This document shows positions 25,685-37,800 of a DNA stretch of 64,000 nt, piece by piece. The stretch comes from Brassica napus (taxonomy: Eukaryota; Streptophyta; Magnoliopsida; Brassicales; Brassicaceae). The position numbers and the translations under genes are program-made. The stretch covers positions 1 through 64,000 of the forward strand of contig NW_026016682.1 of the NCBI RefSeq assembly GCF_020379485.1, given 5' to 3'. A model generated the notes under the pieces. It was not told where the DNA came from, did not search any database, and saw only the letters and a program-made list of their open reading frames with translations. Numbering within the stretch: the stretch's first letter is position 1; every line of letters starts with the position of its first letter.

Positions 25685-26212
25685 TGTTGAGATGAGGTAA
25701 TAAAGAGTGACTACATTGATAGAGAAAGAGGATTGAGACAGACAGTAACTTTGGAGTTACCACAGTAACTTTGGTTTTACTGTGGTAACTAAGTTAAAGC
25801 TTGGAAAGTTACCTTGGCTCACATTGGAGAGTAAGCCATGACCAAGAGCTGTATGGATAAGGGAGGAGCAGTCTGGATAAGGTTTCCTCACAGCTAGAGA
25901 GGCTGGAGACAGGCTGTAAAGTAGACAGCATCTAGTAAAAGATGCCAAAGGGATCAAGCATGTGAAGACTCCCATTGGCTGCTTTTGGATGGCTCTCTTT
26001 GACTACACATGCCCTGAACCTCTACCTTATCTGATTGATTTCGAAATTGATTTGTCTCTCTCATATAAGTATGTTGTAAACCTCATCTTTATTAATTAAT
26101 GGAGTTTTGAGTATTCTCTCTATTCTCTCTCTACTTATTCTCTTAATCTCTTTAATCTTACATAAAACAATCTGATTGTTCTTAAACACACTCTAATACA
26201 CAAAAGTGTATA
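25685..26212 (+). repeat. 3' LTR of Copia-B
   Basis: This 528-bp copy of 20708-21234 is followed by the CCTTG target duplication. Confidence 0.93.
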
Positions 26213-27156
26213 CCTTGGTGGTGAGAGGTTAAGGCTCTTCCTTCACTTTCGCCCGCAAGACCAGATGAGCCAGCTCCTGATGCGCCAGCTTCACTTGTCT
26301 CTGCAGAAAGGTGAGCTCTTCCCTCTCTCTCCTTGTTGAACTTGGCCGGCTTCAAATGGGGGTGTAGGATCCAGCACTGACTCCTCTTGTGTCCCGGCTT
26401 CTTGCAATGGTCACAGTTTCCACTGAACTTCCTTTCCTCTCCACGGTAAGCAGCCTTGTTTGCTTGGATTGCTTCAGCCTTGTTGGACAGAGCCATGTCT
26501 CCTTTCCCTCCAAACATACCAAGTGACCCCTCTTCCTTCTGAATCTGCGCACACACTTCCTCCATAGATGGAAGACTCGGCATCCTCAACATGTGCTTGA
26601 TCACATCATTGAATGGAGGATCTAGTGTCAGCAGCAATCCAAACACCTGATCCTGCTCCCTCCTCTCCATGAGTAGCTCTTGATCGGCGGTGCTTGGCCT
26701 CAATGATTCAAGCTCAGACCACAAGGATCTATACTTGCCCAAATGCTTGGTGAACTCTTCCCCATCTTGTACCAGTGTGTTGATAGCCTTCTTAATCTCA
26801 TACACGCGGTTCAGATTGGTAACGTTCCCAAATGTCTTCTGGAGTACCTCCCACAGATGTTTTGGAGTCTCGCAGTAGCTGTAGGCCTCCAAGAGATGCT
26901 CTTCAAGGGACCCTTGTAGCACTGAAAGCACCATCAAGTCTTCTTGAATCCACTTCTTCTCGGCAGCAGCAACTTGATCTCCCACACCTTCATCTCCTTC
27001 TCCGTCTTTAGCCACTGGCTTGGTTGCATCATCCGTGATGTGACTCCACAGCCCTAGCCTCCCAATGGCTGTCTTCACCAGCCTTGACCACAACAGGTAG
27101 TTACTACCACCCTTCAACGCAACAGGAACCGTAATGACCTTGTAGTTTCCGTCCAT
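26213..27156 (-). pseudogene. Copia-C gag (N-terminal part of gag-pol)
   Basis: The start codon is at 27156 (MDGNYKV). About 315 codons are open to the Copia-B insertion. The capsid region shows the YLLWSRLVKTAIG segment near residues 20-32, LW near 101-102 and LRPST near 152-156. A CCHC zinc knuckle (C248, C251, H256, C261) would bind RNA during packaging. The frame continues into 20707-17138 once Copia-B and one TSD copy are ignored. Translation past 26213 would run into the Copia-B LTR and stop within about ten codons. Compared with A, B and D, this gag is complete. Confidence 0.9.
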
Positions 27157-27242
27157 CTTGCTTTGTTAGAACCGAAAAGAAAGTATGAAAGAGTATGAAC
27201 TGAAGCTGAAGAACACTCTAAATCTCAATACCAAAGCCAACC

Positions 27243-27256
27243 TGGCTCTGATACCA
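27243..27256 (-). other. Primer-binding site of Copia-C
   Basis: On the minus strand TGGTATCAGAGCCA follows the 5' LTR directly. Confidence 0.88.
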
Positions 27257-27824
27257 TATGATTTTAGAGAGTTGAACAGGTATTGAGAGATTTAGAGAAA
27301 GATTAAAGTGAGATGAGATGATTTATGAAATGTAGAAGAGAAACATGATGAACTAGAGAGAGAATATGATAAACTCGTGTTTTTCATTAATCAAGACAGA
27401 GTTTACAATATATAGAGAGAGACATTAGGGTATTCAGAAGCTCTAAGCATGTGAGGTCAAGGATAAGGTTGCTTTAATTCAAATGTAAACCAATGGGGAA
27501 GATCACACGCTTATGGCATCTTTTGGTGAGACTCCTTTTGCCTTTACAGCCTGTGCCAGACTGTCAGGATAAGCCGCGGTCACTCTATCCATCCAAACGG
27601 TCATATCTCCTAAGGTAAAACCCCTTTGGCCGTTTAACCCTTTCACCCGGGTAACTTCCCTCTTGGTCGAGTTATGGATCGACCCGGACAGTACGGACGG
27701 TACGGCCGGTACGGCCTCTTGTACGGCCTGGTCGATCCCTAACCTTCCTTCCCTTTGCCTCCACATTCTCACATCCTCAACTCCTTAAGCCATCTCCCCA
27801 TATACTGAACAACTCATTTTAACA
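27257..27824 (-). repeat. 5' LTR of Copia-C
   Basis: This 568-bp LTR pairs with 16440-16995. It carries one extra 12-bp unit containing GTACGG and is followed on the + strand by TSD ATTTT (27825-27829). Confidence 0.92.
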
Positions 27825-28722
27825 ATTTTGGAGTGATGCAGTTGTCTCAGCATGTTATCTCATCAACAGGACACCGACGAAAGTTCTGAGGGATCTATCT
27901 CCATTTGAGGTACTGAACAAGGCTAGGCCGCAGATTCAACATCTGAGAGTGTTTGGGTGTACCTGCTATGTATTGGTTCCAGGAGAGCTGAGGAAGAAGC
28001 TTGATGCAAAGAGCACTAAGGCTATGTTTATTGGATACTCCATTACTCAGAAAGGGTATAAGTGCTATGATCCAATAACAAGGAGGGTGTTGGTGTCTAG
28101 AGATGTCAAATTCATTGAAGGAAAAGGATATTATGAAGAAAAGATATGGGAAGATTTGAAGGATCTTCCACAAACGCCATCAGATAAGGCAACAAATCTG
28201 AGGAAAATATTGGAGAATCTTGGGATTAGCATGACCCAGGATCAGGGAACAAGAAGAAAACCACCAAGAAGCACAAGTACTCATGAGGAGGAAAGTGAAA
28301 GGAGGTCCCCTCTTGATCATGAGGGGGGAAGTGAAGCTGAATCAGAAGTGCAACAACAACAGCAAAGTGATTCAGGAAATCATGATCAAGGAGAGACACA
28401 AGGAGAAGAGAGTCCAAGATCAGATGGAGATGCGCAGGCTGATAGAGAGAGTCCAAGATCAGATGGAGATGCGCAGACTGATAGAGATGAGCAGGCAGCT
28501 ATGCAAAATCCAGTCGAGTCAGTTGGGATTCAGGAACCAGAAACAGAGGTTCAACCACTGAGGAGAAGTACCAGGGTAAAGAAAGATCCATCAATTGGGT
28601 GAACACAAGGATATACTACAATGCGGAGGCCGTAGCACATCCGACTCAAGCAGTATGTTCGTTTGCAACATATCCAGAGGAGCATGTGGTCTTCATGGGT
28701 AATCTGGATGAGAATGAGATCC
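27825..28722 (+). pseudogene. Copia-A gag-pol continued: integrase end, linker and RT start, truncated
   Basis: The frame from 16439 continues at 27830 with the rest of integrase (FWSDAV...), then VFGC, YKCYDP and VLVSRDVKF motifs shared by the family and an acidic linker. The linker has a 45-nt direct duplication near 28410-28485 (ESPRSDGDAQ twice). A 1-nt deletion at about 28590 shifts the frame just before the conserved WVNTR segment; similarity continues in another frame to NLDENEIP near 28720. There the sequence jumps into a gag fragment of a different copy (D). RT palm, RNase H, polypurine tract and 3' LTR of A are absent. Confidence 0.85.
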
Positions 28723-28904
28723 CAATGTCTTCAGCCTCCTTGCAAGCTTGGATTCATCTTATGGCTGGTTGGTAAAGCTTATTCTCAAGGAAGAGAAGCT
28801 ACCCAACATGGAAGAAGTGTGTGTACTTGTTCAGAGGCTTCATCAAGTGATGGAAGAGAACAAAGAGATAACTTGGAGTAAGGAGGGTGCTAAAAGGAAG
28901 AAGG
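28723..28904 (+). pseudogene. Copia-D gag fragment, proximal piece
   Basis: About 60 codons resemble the gag region FSLL-SLD...LP-EEVC of Copia-A and C, in + orientation. The left edge is an abrupt junction with Copia-A RT-linker sequence. The right edge is the Gypsy-E insertion; the reading frame resumes at 54926. The TSD of E is AAGG (28901-28904), with one mismatch if five bases are counted (GAAGG versus TAAGG at 54921-54925). Confidence 0.78.
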
Positions 28905-29726
28905 TGATATGATCATGGACCAGCACAAGGATGGAGATGAAGAGTTCAAAGACAAATCAAGGGAAGAAGAGGATGCCTTAGTCATTCCACCAGGTCCCAT
29001 CACTCGTGCCAAAGCTAGAAGACTCAAAGAAGCTGTTGGAAGTTTACTTATGATCTCATGGAAGCAAGAAGACAGCCTTGATGGACGTTTGATCAATCAA
29101 GACACTCTTATCACCATTCAAGCAATGGTTTCAAACTGATCATCATCTAAGCAAGTGCTTCTGTGTGCTCTTTTCCTAACCTTTGGTTTTGTCCCATTGG
29201 GTTTTCCAAAGGCAGGTTTTTAATGAGGCCACAAGTTACTTACATAAACCTTAGATGATGTATCATGGTTCCACCTTATGTTATTTTTAAACTATGGTTT
29301 TTATTTCATGTTTTAAACTCTTTTCAAATTTGAATAAGTCTTTAGTCTTTGTTGTAGTTCCAAGGGAGCCTGTTCCCTTTAATGATCTCGAGAATATGGA
29401 ACCTGTTCCATACTTCTCTATATAAGCTTGTATGCGTTCTCTCTTTTAAAGACAATCTTTTTTCTACAAAATCTATCAGATTTCTTTGTTCTCTCTTTAC
29501 TTCTCATCAAGTCTTGAGTGAATCTCGTTGGTGTGTCATATCCAACAACTAAGGGTGTCTATTTTGGTGTGTAATATCCAAGCTAGTCATCTAGGAGTAT
29601 CAAGGAGTCATTCCGCAACTCTTTGTGTCACCATACGATCCATCACCTTGATAAACTTGAGTCTCTGATTCGTTTATACAAGGATCTATCCAGTTCAATC
29701 CAAAGAAACTTCATAGGAGTTCATTA
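28905..29726 (+). repeat. 5' LTR of Gypsy-E
   Basis: TGATATGATC...TTCATTA, 822 bp. It contains in order: the C-terminal coding tail of pol (to 29139), the post-stop stem-loop (29175-29216), two GGARCCTGTTCC boxes (29365-29376, 29398-29409), TATATAAG (29419-29426) and GGTGTGT-ATATCCAA motifs (about 29530 and 29566). Confidence 0.92.
29175..29216 (+). promoter_or_regulatory. Post-stop stem-loop in Gypsy-E 5' LTR
   Basis: CCTTTGG (29180-29186) pairs with CCAAAGG (29206-29212), extended by CCT/AGG across a small internal loop. The apex is TCCCATTGGG, followed by TTTTTAATGAGG. The 3' LTR copy is at 54369-54410. Confidence 0.72.
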
Positions 29727-29728
29727 AG

Positions 29729-29740
29729 TGGTATCAGAGC
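29729..29740 (+). other. Primer-binding site of Gypsy-E
   Basis: TGGTATCAGAGC lies two bases after the 5' LTR. Confidence 0.85.
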
Positions 29741-30227
29741 TGCTTTGGATTGGGAAGTTTTCGATTTCTCTTTGGTTTCAAATAAACTCTTCAACTTCTT
29801 TGATTACCATTGATAGATCTGTGATCTGTTGTTGTTTCTCGTATCATCTGAGTAGCATATCACCTGATTGCTAATCATCTGTGTTGAATCCTGTTAGATC
29901 TAAGTGTTCTTATCATATTTTGAATCAAACTCATCAGATCCGTGTGAAGGAAGTAATCGAATCACTTGATCTGTTGAATCACTTGCTGAATAATTTGATT
30001 TGTGACGTTTCTGTGATACATCTGTTCTTATTTATCTTGAATCTGATCTGCATAAATCCAAAATTGATAGATCTGATCTTAGTCTTGTCGATTTGAATTC
30101 TCTAATCCGTGATCTACAAGTTTTCTATCTTTTGAATCTTTTGAAAGTTGTTTCCACGTCGATTAATTGTTCTGATTTGATTCTTGTGAACATCTTACTT
30201 GTTTGAGTGTTTTCTGAATCAGGTACC
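29741..30227 (+). other. Untranslated leader of Gypsy-E
   Basis: This T-rich, GATCTG-rich leader of about 490 bp has no coding content. It ends in TCTGAATCAG/GTACC before the gag ATG, which resembles a 3' splice site and is shared in form with F, H and J. Confidence 0.6.
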
Positions 30228-30291
30228 ATGGTGAGTGAGTCGGAAGAGGAAGCAGAACTCGTGAGACAGAACAAGTTATTGAGAGATCAGA
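30228..30291 (+). pseudogene. Gypsy-E gag, first 21 codons
   Basis: The sequence is ATG plus acidic codons (MVSESEEEAELVRQNKLLRDQ, counting to codon 21). Gypsy-F then follows. The TSD TCAGA (30287-30291) is repeated at 49675-49679, and the frame resumes there exactly. Gypsy-F gag starts with a clearly homologous peptide, which fixes this ATG. Confidence 0.82.
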
Positions 30292-31080
30292 TAATACTTC
30301 CCTAGATTGCTTCTCTGGATAGTATGGGATAGATCCTTGCTAGAACGAATCAAAGACTCAAGCTCTACAAGGTTGTGGATCGATTGGTGACACAAGAGGC
30401 TGCGGAAAGGCTCCTTGATACTCCTAAGTGACTAGATCGGATATGACACACCGAGATAGACACTCTTGGGTTGTTGGATACTACACACCAACAAGAACAC
30501 TCAACAACTCGCGGACAAGCAGTAGAGAGAACAAAGAAAGGTTTATGATAAAAGATAATTTATTATTGATAAGGGGTTCAAAGTACACTTATATAAGAGA
30601 AGTTGGAACAGACTCCAAGCTTCTCGAAAACTATCAAGAGAGTAAAGGCACACGCTCTCTTGGAAATAGAAACAAGTGACAAGTTTGAAAACCAAAAACA
30701 TGAAATGAAATACATAATATAACATAAGGTTGATCCGGGATAAGGTTGGATCGAGATCATCAACTAAGGGTTTTGAGAAAACCCATTGGGACAAAACCAA
30801 AGATAGGGAAAAAGAGCACGCATAGATTGCTTGCTTAGTTGATGATCAGCTTGATGGTGAAGTAGCTTGAATGGTGATAAGTGTGTCTTGGTTGATCAAG
30901 CTTCTACCAAGACATTCCTCTTGCTTCCATGACATCTTAACCAATCCTCCAATAACTTGCGTGAGCTTCCTTGATCTTGATCGAGTCATAGGTCCTTTTG
31001 GCAAGGCTAGAACATCTCCATCAGTCGGCTTATCCAGATCCTCATCATCTCCATTAGCTAGTTGGTCCATGATCACATCA
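30292..31080 (-). repeat. 3' LTR of Gypsy-F
   Basis: The LTR is 789 bp and encodes the polyprotein C-terminus from its first base to the stop at 30846. Relative to the 5' LTR it has lost about 38 bp near 30777, which removes one arm of the post-stop stem-loop; CCAAAGATAGG remains at 30797-30807. Confidence 0.9.
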
Positions 31081-34000
31081 TCCCCTCCCTCTTGAAAAGG
31101 ATTTGTCCTCAAATCTGGCTCATCTGCAACAAAAGGGATCAAGTCAGTAACATTGAAGCTATCACTTATGTCGTACTTACCTTGCAGATCAAGTTTGTAG
31201 GCATTGTCATTGATCCTCTTGGTGACTTCAAAAGGGCCATCAATCCTCGGCATTAGCTTAGACTTCCTCTCTTTTGGAATCCTCAAGTGAACCCATACTT
31301 GATCTCCAACTTCAAAGATCATCTCACGCCTTCCCTTGTTGGCTTGTTTGGCGTATTGCTTAGTTTTCTCTTCTAGATTGCGCTTAGCTTGCTCATGAAT
31401 CTGCTGAACCATCTCAGCTTTCTTTTTCCCATCCATACTAACCCTTTCACACTCAGGTAAAGGTATTAGATCCAAAGGTGAGATGGGATTGAACCCATAA
31501 ACAATTTCAAAAGGAGAAAACTTAGAAGCAGAATGCATAGCATGATTGTATGCAAATTCACAATGAGGCAAGTAATCTTCCCATGATTTCAAGTTCTTTT
31601 TGATGAATGCACGCAGGAGAGTACCTAAGGTTCTATTAACTACTTCAGTCTGCCGATCAGTTTGTGGATGACAAGTAGTAGAAAACAATAGCTTAGTTCC
31701 TAGTTTAGACCACAATGTTTTCCAAAAGTAGCTAAGGAATTTAGTGTCTCTATCTGAAACTATAGTCCTAGGCATTCCATGCAAACGTACCACTTCTTTA
31801 AAGAACAAATTAGCTACATGTAATGCATCATCAGTTTTATTGCAAGCTATGAAATGTGCCATTTTAGAGAATCTATCAACAACCACAAAGATAGAATCCT
31901 TTCCAGTCCTAGTTCTAGGCAATCCCATAACAAAATCCATAGATATATCATTCCAAGGATGAGTAGGAATAGGCAAAGGAGTATACAAACCGTGGGGTTG
32001 AACTTTAGACTTTGCAAGCTTGCAAGTTGTGCACCTTCCACAGATTCTCTCCACATCTCTTTTCATATGCGGCCAATAGAAGTGATCCTGCAAAACTTTA
32101 AGGGTTTTTGCTATACCAAAATGACCCATCAAGCTTCCTCCATGGGATTCTCTGACAAATAGATCTCTCAAAGAGCAATTAGGCACACATAAACGATTGT
32201 CATAGAATAAGAATCCATCATGCCTAAAATAATGTCCTGAAGCATACTTAGCACATGATTTATAAGCTTCTTGAAAGTCAGGATCAGATTCATACATTTC
32301 TTTAATCTGCTCAAAGCCTAGCAACTTAGCATCAAGAGTAGTTAAGAGGACATACCTTCGGGATAGTGCATCAGCAACTATATTCTCCTTACCTTGTTTG
32401 TATTTGATCACATACGGGAAGGTTTCAATGAATTCTACCCATCTAGCATGTCTCTTGCTGAGCTTACTTTGTCCTTTAAGATACTTGAGAGATTCATGGT
32501 CGGTGTGAATGACAAACTCCTTTGGCCAGAGATAGTGCTGCCAAGTCTGTAGAGCTCTCACCAAGGCGTAGAGTTCTTTGTCATAAGTGGCATAGTTGAG
32601 AGTAGCTCCACTGAGTTTCTCACTGAAGTAAGCAATAGGTCTTTTATCCTGCATCAACACAGCACCAATCCCAATTCCTGAGGCATCACATTCTATTTCA
32701 AATGTTTTAGAAAAATCAGGAAGTATGAGAAGAGGAGATTGAGTAAGCTTCTCTTTAAGGAGTTGGAATGCGGCTTCTTGAACTTCTCCCCACTTGAATC
32801 CTACATCCTTCTTGATTATCTCAGTTAGGGGAGCTGCTAGAGTGCTGAAATCCTTCACAAAGCGCCTATAGAAACCTGCCAGTCCATGAAAACTCCTTAC
32901 TTCTCCCACTGTAGTTGGACTCGGCCACTCTTGTATTGCTTTGATCTTTTCCTGATCCACCTTTACACCATCTGCACTTACAACAAAACCTAGAAAGACC
33001 AAGTTATCTGTGCAAAAAGTGCACTTCTTTAGATTGGCATATAGCTTTTCCTTTCTCAAAACATCCAAAACAGCCCTAAGATGTTCTATATGATCTTCTA
33101 AGCATTTGCTGTAAACTAAGATATCATCAAAGTACACAACAACAAAGATGCCTATGAAAGACCTAAGAATATGATTCATCAATCTCATGAATGTACTAGG
33201 CGCATTGGTTAATCCAAATGGCATAACTAACCATTCATACAAGCCATGTTTAGTTTTAAACGCAGTTTTCCACTCATCTCCTTCTTTCATCCTAATCTGA
33301 TGATATCCACTTTTCAAATCTATCTTAGAAAAGATGCAAGACCCATGTAATTCATCAAGCATATCATCTAATCTAGGAATAGGGTGGCGATACTTCACTG
33401 TTATGTTGTTGATTGCTCTACAATCAACACACATGCGCCAGCTCCCATCTTTCTTTGGCACAAGGAGCACTGGAACTGCACAAGGACTCAAACTCTCTCG
33501 GATATGACCCTTCTCCATCAGCTCCTCTACTTGTTTTGCAGTTCTTTAGTTTCAACTGGATTGGTCCTGTATGCTGGACGGTTGGGCAGTGTAGAACCAG
33601 GTACAAAGTCTATTTGGTGCTCAATCCCACGCACTGGAGGCAATCCAATGGGGCTATCTTCTGGAAACACATCTGCATACTTCTGTAAAAGAGAAACTAG
33701 TTCACTCGGATGATCCGGTGTGTGATCAGTAACTGTTAGAAGAGTCCCTTTAAACATAAGCAAGATAATAGAATTTTGAGAGTAGAGAATTCTTTTGATA
33801 TCTCCCTGTTTGGCATAGAGGCTGTGATGCTTGTCATGATCAGGTTTGAGATCAATCTCTTTCGCTTTCTTTTTCTGAAGCTGGATTTGATCTTCATGAA
33901 CCTCTTTAGGAGACAAAGGCACCAGCACAGTCTTCTTTCCGTTGAATTCAAATGAGTGTTTGTTGGTGAAGCCATCATGATTCACACGCCTATCATACTG

Positions 34001-34082
34001 CCAGGGTCTTCCAAGGAGTATATGACTGGCTTCCATTGGCAACACATCACACAGGACTTCATCTTCATATCTACCAATGGCT
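30846..34082 (-). pseudogene. Gypsy-F pol: protease end, RT, RNase H, integrase and CR tail
   Basis: From the Copia-G site (34082) the frame encodes the protease C-terminal part (HILLGRPW) and is open to 33527. A missing A in an A-run just before 33527 creates a stop. From 33518 an 890-codon frame holds RT with [10 protein letters not shown] (about 33107-33142), RNase H ([19 protein letters not shown]), integrase zinc site ([10 protein letters not shown]...CTTCKLAKS), DDE (SMDF, SDRDTKF, TEVVNRT) and the CR-like tail ([16 protein letters not shown]). It continues through the polypurine tract into the 3' LTR, ending at 30846 after a tail with [11 protein letters not shown]. Apart from the 1-nt deletion all catalytic motifs look intact. 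Confidence 0.88.
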
Positions 34083-34087
34083 ATAGG

Positions 34088-34671
34088 TATGACTTTTAGG
34101 AATGTAAAGAATTATCTGAGTTTAGAAAGGATTAGAGAACGAGAATAAGAGATTAAGAGACAACTTAGAGACTAATGGAGAATCATAGTGAAATGTGTAA
34201 AGAGAAAGATTGTTTAGAACTGTCTAATCTTTATTAAGAGATGAGATTACATATATATAGGTCCATACACTTAGGGTTTTCGAAATCATAAAGCTAAGTA
34301 AGCATGTAGAGTCAAAGAGGAGCCTAAGCTTTAATTTGAACCGGCCAATGAGTGTCTTCACACGTTTGGAGCATCTTCTTGATCCAAGACTAGATGCTCT
34401 TCCTTTCCAGCTCTTGCCAGCCTGTCCTAGCTGTCAAGCCGCGTCTCCCTTATCCTCTCAACGTTCGGATAAGGTCTTGGCCGAGTGTAACTTATGCTCA
34501 GTACATGGGAGTTACTTGGATAGTTACTGGATCCCTTTTTACCTTGTACGGATGATCACTTGTACGGCCTTGTACGGATGATCAACCCATTCCTCCTCTT
34601 CACCTCTTTGCTCTCTTTATGTTCTCAACTCCTTTGTGTCTTTACCTCAAATGTCTCAACTCTGATTAACA
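34088..34671 (-). repeat. 3' LTR of Copia-G
   Basis: This 584-bp LTR (minus ends TGTTAATCAG...GTCATA) carries GTACGG repeats near 34546-34576. It is followed on the minus-strand side by its TSD. Confidence 0.92.
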
Positions 34672-34709
34672 CTCCCCCTCAAGCTTAGCTTTGTGAAAGT
34701 CTAAGCTTG
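34672..34709 (-). promoter_or_regulatory. Polypurine tract and adjacent hairpin of Copia-G
   Basis: The polypurine tract (minus GAGGGGGAG) abuts the LTR. Arms CAAGCTTAG (34680-34688) and CTAAGCTTG (34701-34709) pair, extended by CTTT/AAAG with one bulged base. Confidence 0.75.
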
Positions 34710-34738
34710 GACAGCCATGAGATCTTCCTCATTAAAAA

Positions 34739-34779
34739 CCTTACCAAGGAAAACCCATTGGGATAAAACCTTGATAAGG
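34739..34779 (-). promoter_or_regulatory. Post-stop stem-loop of Copia-G
   Basis: CCTTACCAAGG (34739-34749) pairs with CCTTGATAAGG (34769-34779), one G-U on the minus strand. Compared with Copia-C one C-G pair has become T-A on both arms. The apex is 48 nt from the stop. Confidence 0.75.
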
Positions 34780-34811
34780 GAAAAAGAGTAAAGACCTCAC
34801 AGCCAAAGGGA

Positions 34812-37800
34812 TCAGCTCCTTCTCTTCCCAAGATCAATGAGGCCCAACCTGATGTGAATGGACTCCATTGTCTTCTGTCTTGCAGCCTTGGTGAACACAT
34901 CCGCTAACTGATCTTCACTTCTTGTGTAGCATGGCAAGATGACTCCTAAGATGATCATCTGCCTCACCTTGTGACAATCCACTTCAATGTGCTTGGTTCT
35001 CTCATGGAACACCGAGTTGGAGGCAATGTGGATGGCAGCTTGGTTATCACAATGCATTGTCATTGGCGTGGCTTGATCAATCTCCAAATGCTTCAAGATG
35101 CCCTTGATCCACACCAGCTCGTTGGTCAGCTTCAGCATAGCTCTATACTCAGCTTCTGCACTTGAGCAAGACACCACCTTCTGCTTCTTACTCTTCCAAG
35201 TAACCAAGTTGCCTCCAATGAATGTGCAATAGCCTGTGGTTGATCTCCTGTCTGCTCTATCACCAGCCCAATCCGCATCACAGTATCCAACCACTTCAGT
35301 GCTCCCATTGCAACCCATCCATACTCCTTGATCAGGTGAGCCGTTGAGATACATCAAGATCCTCTCCACCATGCGCCAATGATGTTCCTTAGGCACTTGC
35401 ATGTGTTGACTCACCTGATTCACAGCAAAGCAAATGTCAGGCCTAGTTATGGTAAGGTAAATCAATTTGCCAACTAGCTTTCTATAGAGTTTAGGATCCT
35501 GATAAGGTTTGCTGTCTTCAATCTCCCCCTCTCGTGGGACTTTGTAGCCATCCTCCATAGGCATCCTTGCTGTCTTGCCTCCATAAGCACCTGCACCTTT
35601 CAAAAGATCAAGTGTATACTTCCTTTGGGACATGAACAAACCTTCCTTGGATCTACATATCTCAATTCCAAGAAAGTATTTCATTTCTCCCAAGTCTTTA
35701 ATCTCAAACATGGATTTAAGGAACTCCTTGGTTGCTATGATACCTTCCTTATCACTTCCTGTGATAATGATATCATCAACATACACAAGGAGTGCAATCA
35801 TACCTGAGGAAGTAGTGAGAGTGAAGAGGGTGTGGTCTAGTTCAGACTTCTTGAAGCCTCGTCCATTCAGAGTAGTACTCAGCTTGTTGTACCAAGCTCT
35901 TGGTGATTGCTTCAGTCCATAGATAGCTTTCTTCAATCTCAACACATTCCCTCTCTTCACTAAGTGTTCCAAGCCTGGAGGTGGATGCATATACACTTCA
36001 TCCTCCAGCTCTCCTTGTAGAAATGCATTCTTCACATCCATTTGCCATAAGCCCCATCCAAGATTCACAGCCAAGCTTAATACAATCCGGATTGTGTGTA
36101 GTTTAGCTACTGGTGCAAAGGTCTCAATGTAATCCTCTCCATAAGTTTGAGTGAAACCTCTTGCAACCAGTCTTGACTTCTTCCTCTCAACTGTTCCATC
36201 AGCCTTATACTTGATTGTGAAGATCCATCTACTAGTCACAGCCTTCTTCCCTTTTGGTAACTCACTCTCATACCATGTATCATTCTTGATCATAGCTCCT
36301 GCCTCAGCTCCAACTGACTCCTTCCATTCTTTATCCATGATTGCTTCTTCATAGCTTCTTGGGATGTAGTTCTCATCCAAGTTAACCATGAAGGCACAAT
36401 GTTCTTCAGGGTATTGAGCAAAGGAACACACAACTTGAGAAGGATGCTCCACAGCTTGGGCATTGTAGTACACTCGCGTGTTTACCCAAGAGGAAGGATC
36501 CTTTCTCAGCCTTGTGCTCCTCCTCAATACTGGTTGTTCTTGCTCTTGAACCGGCTCAGCTTGTGTATGCGGTTCTTGTGCTTCACTCTGATGTTCTTCC
36601 TCTCCTTGGTCTTGCTCACCTTGATGATGAGAACCTGAGTTGAACTCTCCTTCCTCACTCAAGCCGACTCCTTCTTGGCCATTTTCTTGAGTTTCAGGTT
36701 CACTTCCCCCCTCATGATCAAGGTGAGGTGTTTGAGCAGCTCCACTTGGTGCAGTTGAGCTCTCTTCTTGTCTTCCACTTCTTGTGGATTGATCCTGGTT
36801 CATCTTGATACCGAGACCTTCCAAAATGATTCTTAAGACTCCAGCCTTATCTGATGTGAGATCCTTCAAATCTTCTGATTCTTCTCCTCATAGTATCCTC
36901 TTTCTTCAATGAACTTCACATCTCTAGATACAAGCACCCTTCTAGCTTCTGGATCATAACACTTATATCCTTTTTGAGTTGTTGAGTAGCCAATGAACAT
37001 TGCCTTTCTGCTTCTTGCTTCTAGCTTGTTCCTCAACTCTCCTGGTACTAGAACATAGCATAAGCATCCAAACACTCTCATGTATTCCAAGGATGGCTTG
37101 CGCTTGTTCAGAACTTCAAATGGTGCTTGATCCTTCAACACCTTTGTAGGCATCCTGTTGATTAGATAGCACGCAGTGGATACAGCATCACTCCAGAATC
37201 TCTTAGGTACATTAGCTTGGAACATCAGTGACCGAGCCACTTCCATCAAGTGCCTGTTCTTCCTCTCAGCTACACCATTCTGTTGTGGTGTGTAGGGACA
37301 GCTTGTTTGATGAAGGATTCCATGGTGATCTAGATGACTCTTGAACGCATAGCTTGTGTACTCTCCTCCATTATCTGATCTCAAAATTTTAATCCTAGCA
37401 TGATAATGGTTAGTCACATAAGCTTGAAAGTTCTTGAATGCATCTATCACCCTATCTTTTGATGGAATGAGTGTTAACCAGGTGTATTTAGATTTTTCAT
37501 CAATGAATGTGACAAAATACTTATGATTATCTCTAGAAAAACTAGGTGCAGTCCACACATCAGTATGAATCAAATCAAAGCAATTTTCATAAACAGTAGA
37601 TGTTCTTGGAAACACATTCTTACAATGCTTGCCTAAAATGCAAGCCTCACACTTATTATTTTCAAAAACCACACCTGGTAACATCAAGTTTAAAGCCCTC
37701 TCATGGGGATGACCTAATCTAGCATGCCACAATGCATTTTTATTCAAACTAGAAGCAGAAGTAAATGAGCAGTTATAATTGGAAACAGGATCAAGCTTCT

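Larger units (their letters stand above)
20708..26212 (+). mobile_element. Copia-B, complete Ty1/copia element with intact gag-pol
   Basis: This 5505-bp element has LTRs 20708-21234 (527 bp) and 25685-26212 (528 bp), flanked by TSD CCTTG (20703-20707 and 26213-26217). The primer-binding site is at 21235, the polypurine tract at 25676-25684, and a single 1388-codon frame fills the interior. LTRs differ by about two substitutions and one 1-bp indel, so the insertion is young. It sits in the gag-protease linker of Copia-C in the opposite orientation. It is the only element here with complete ends and an unbroken full-length frame, but gag is unusual (see its CDS). Confidence 0.95.
16440..27824 (-). 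mobile_element. Copia-C, full-length Ty1/copia element interrupted by Copia-B
   Basis: This is a complete minus-strand copia element with 5' LTR 27257-27824, primer-binding site 27243-27256, gag-pol 27156 down to 17138, polypurine tract 16996-17002 and 3' LTR 16440-16995. It sits in the integrase region of Copia-A with TSD ATTTT on both sides. Copia-B is inserted inside it (20708-26212, TSD CCTTG). The two halves of gag-pol are in frame across that insertion with one copy of the TSD, so C was open when B landed. LTRs differ by one 12-bp unit near GTACGG repeats and at least one substitution, suggesting a fairly recent insertion. Confidence 0.93.

Noticed and set aside
30428..30679. Plus-strand 83-codon frame, repeated at 48987-49238, as a duplicated gene
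   Set aside because: Both copies are the antisense strand of the Gypsy-F LTRs.
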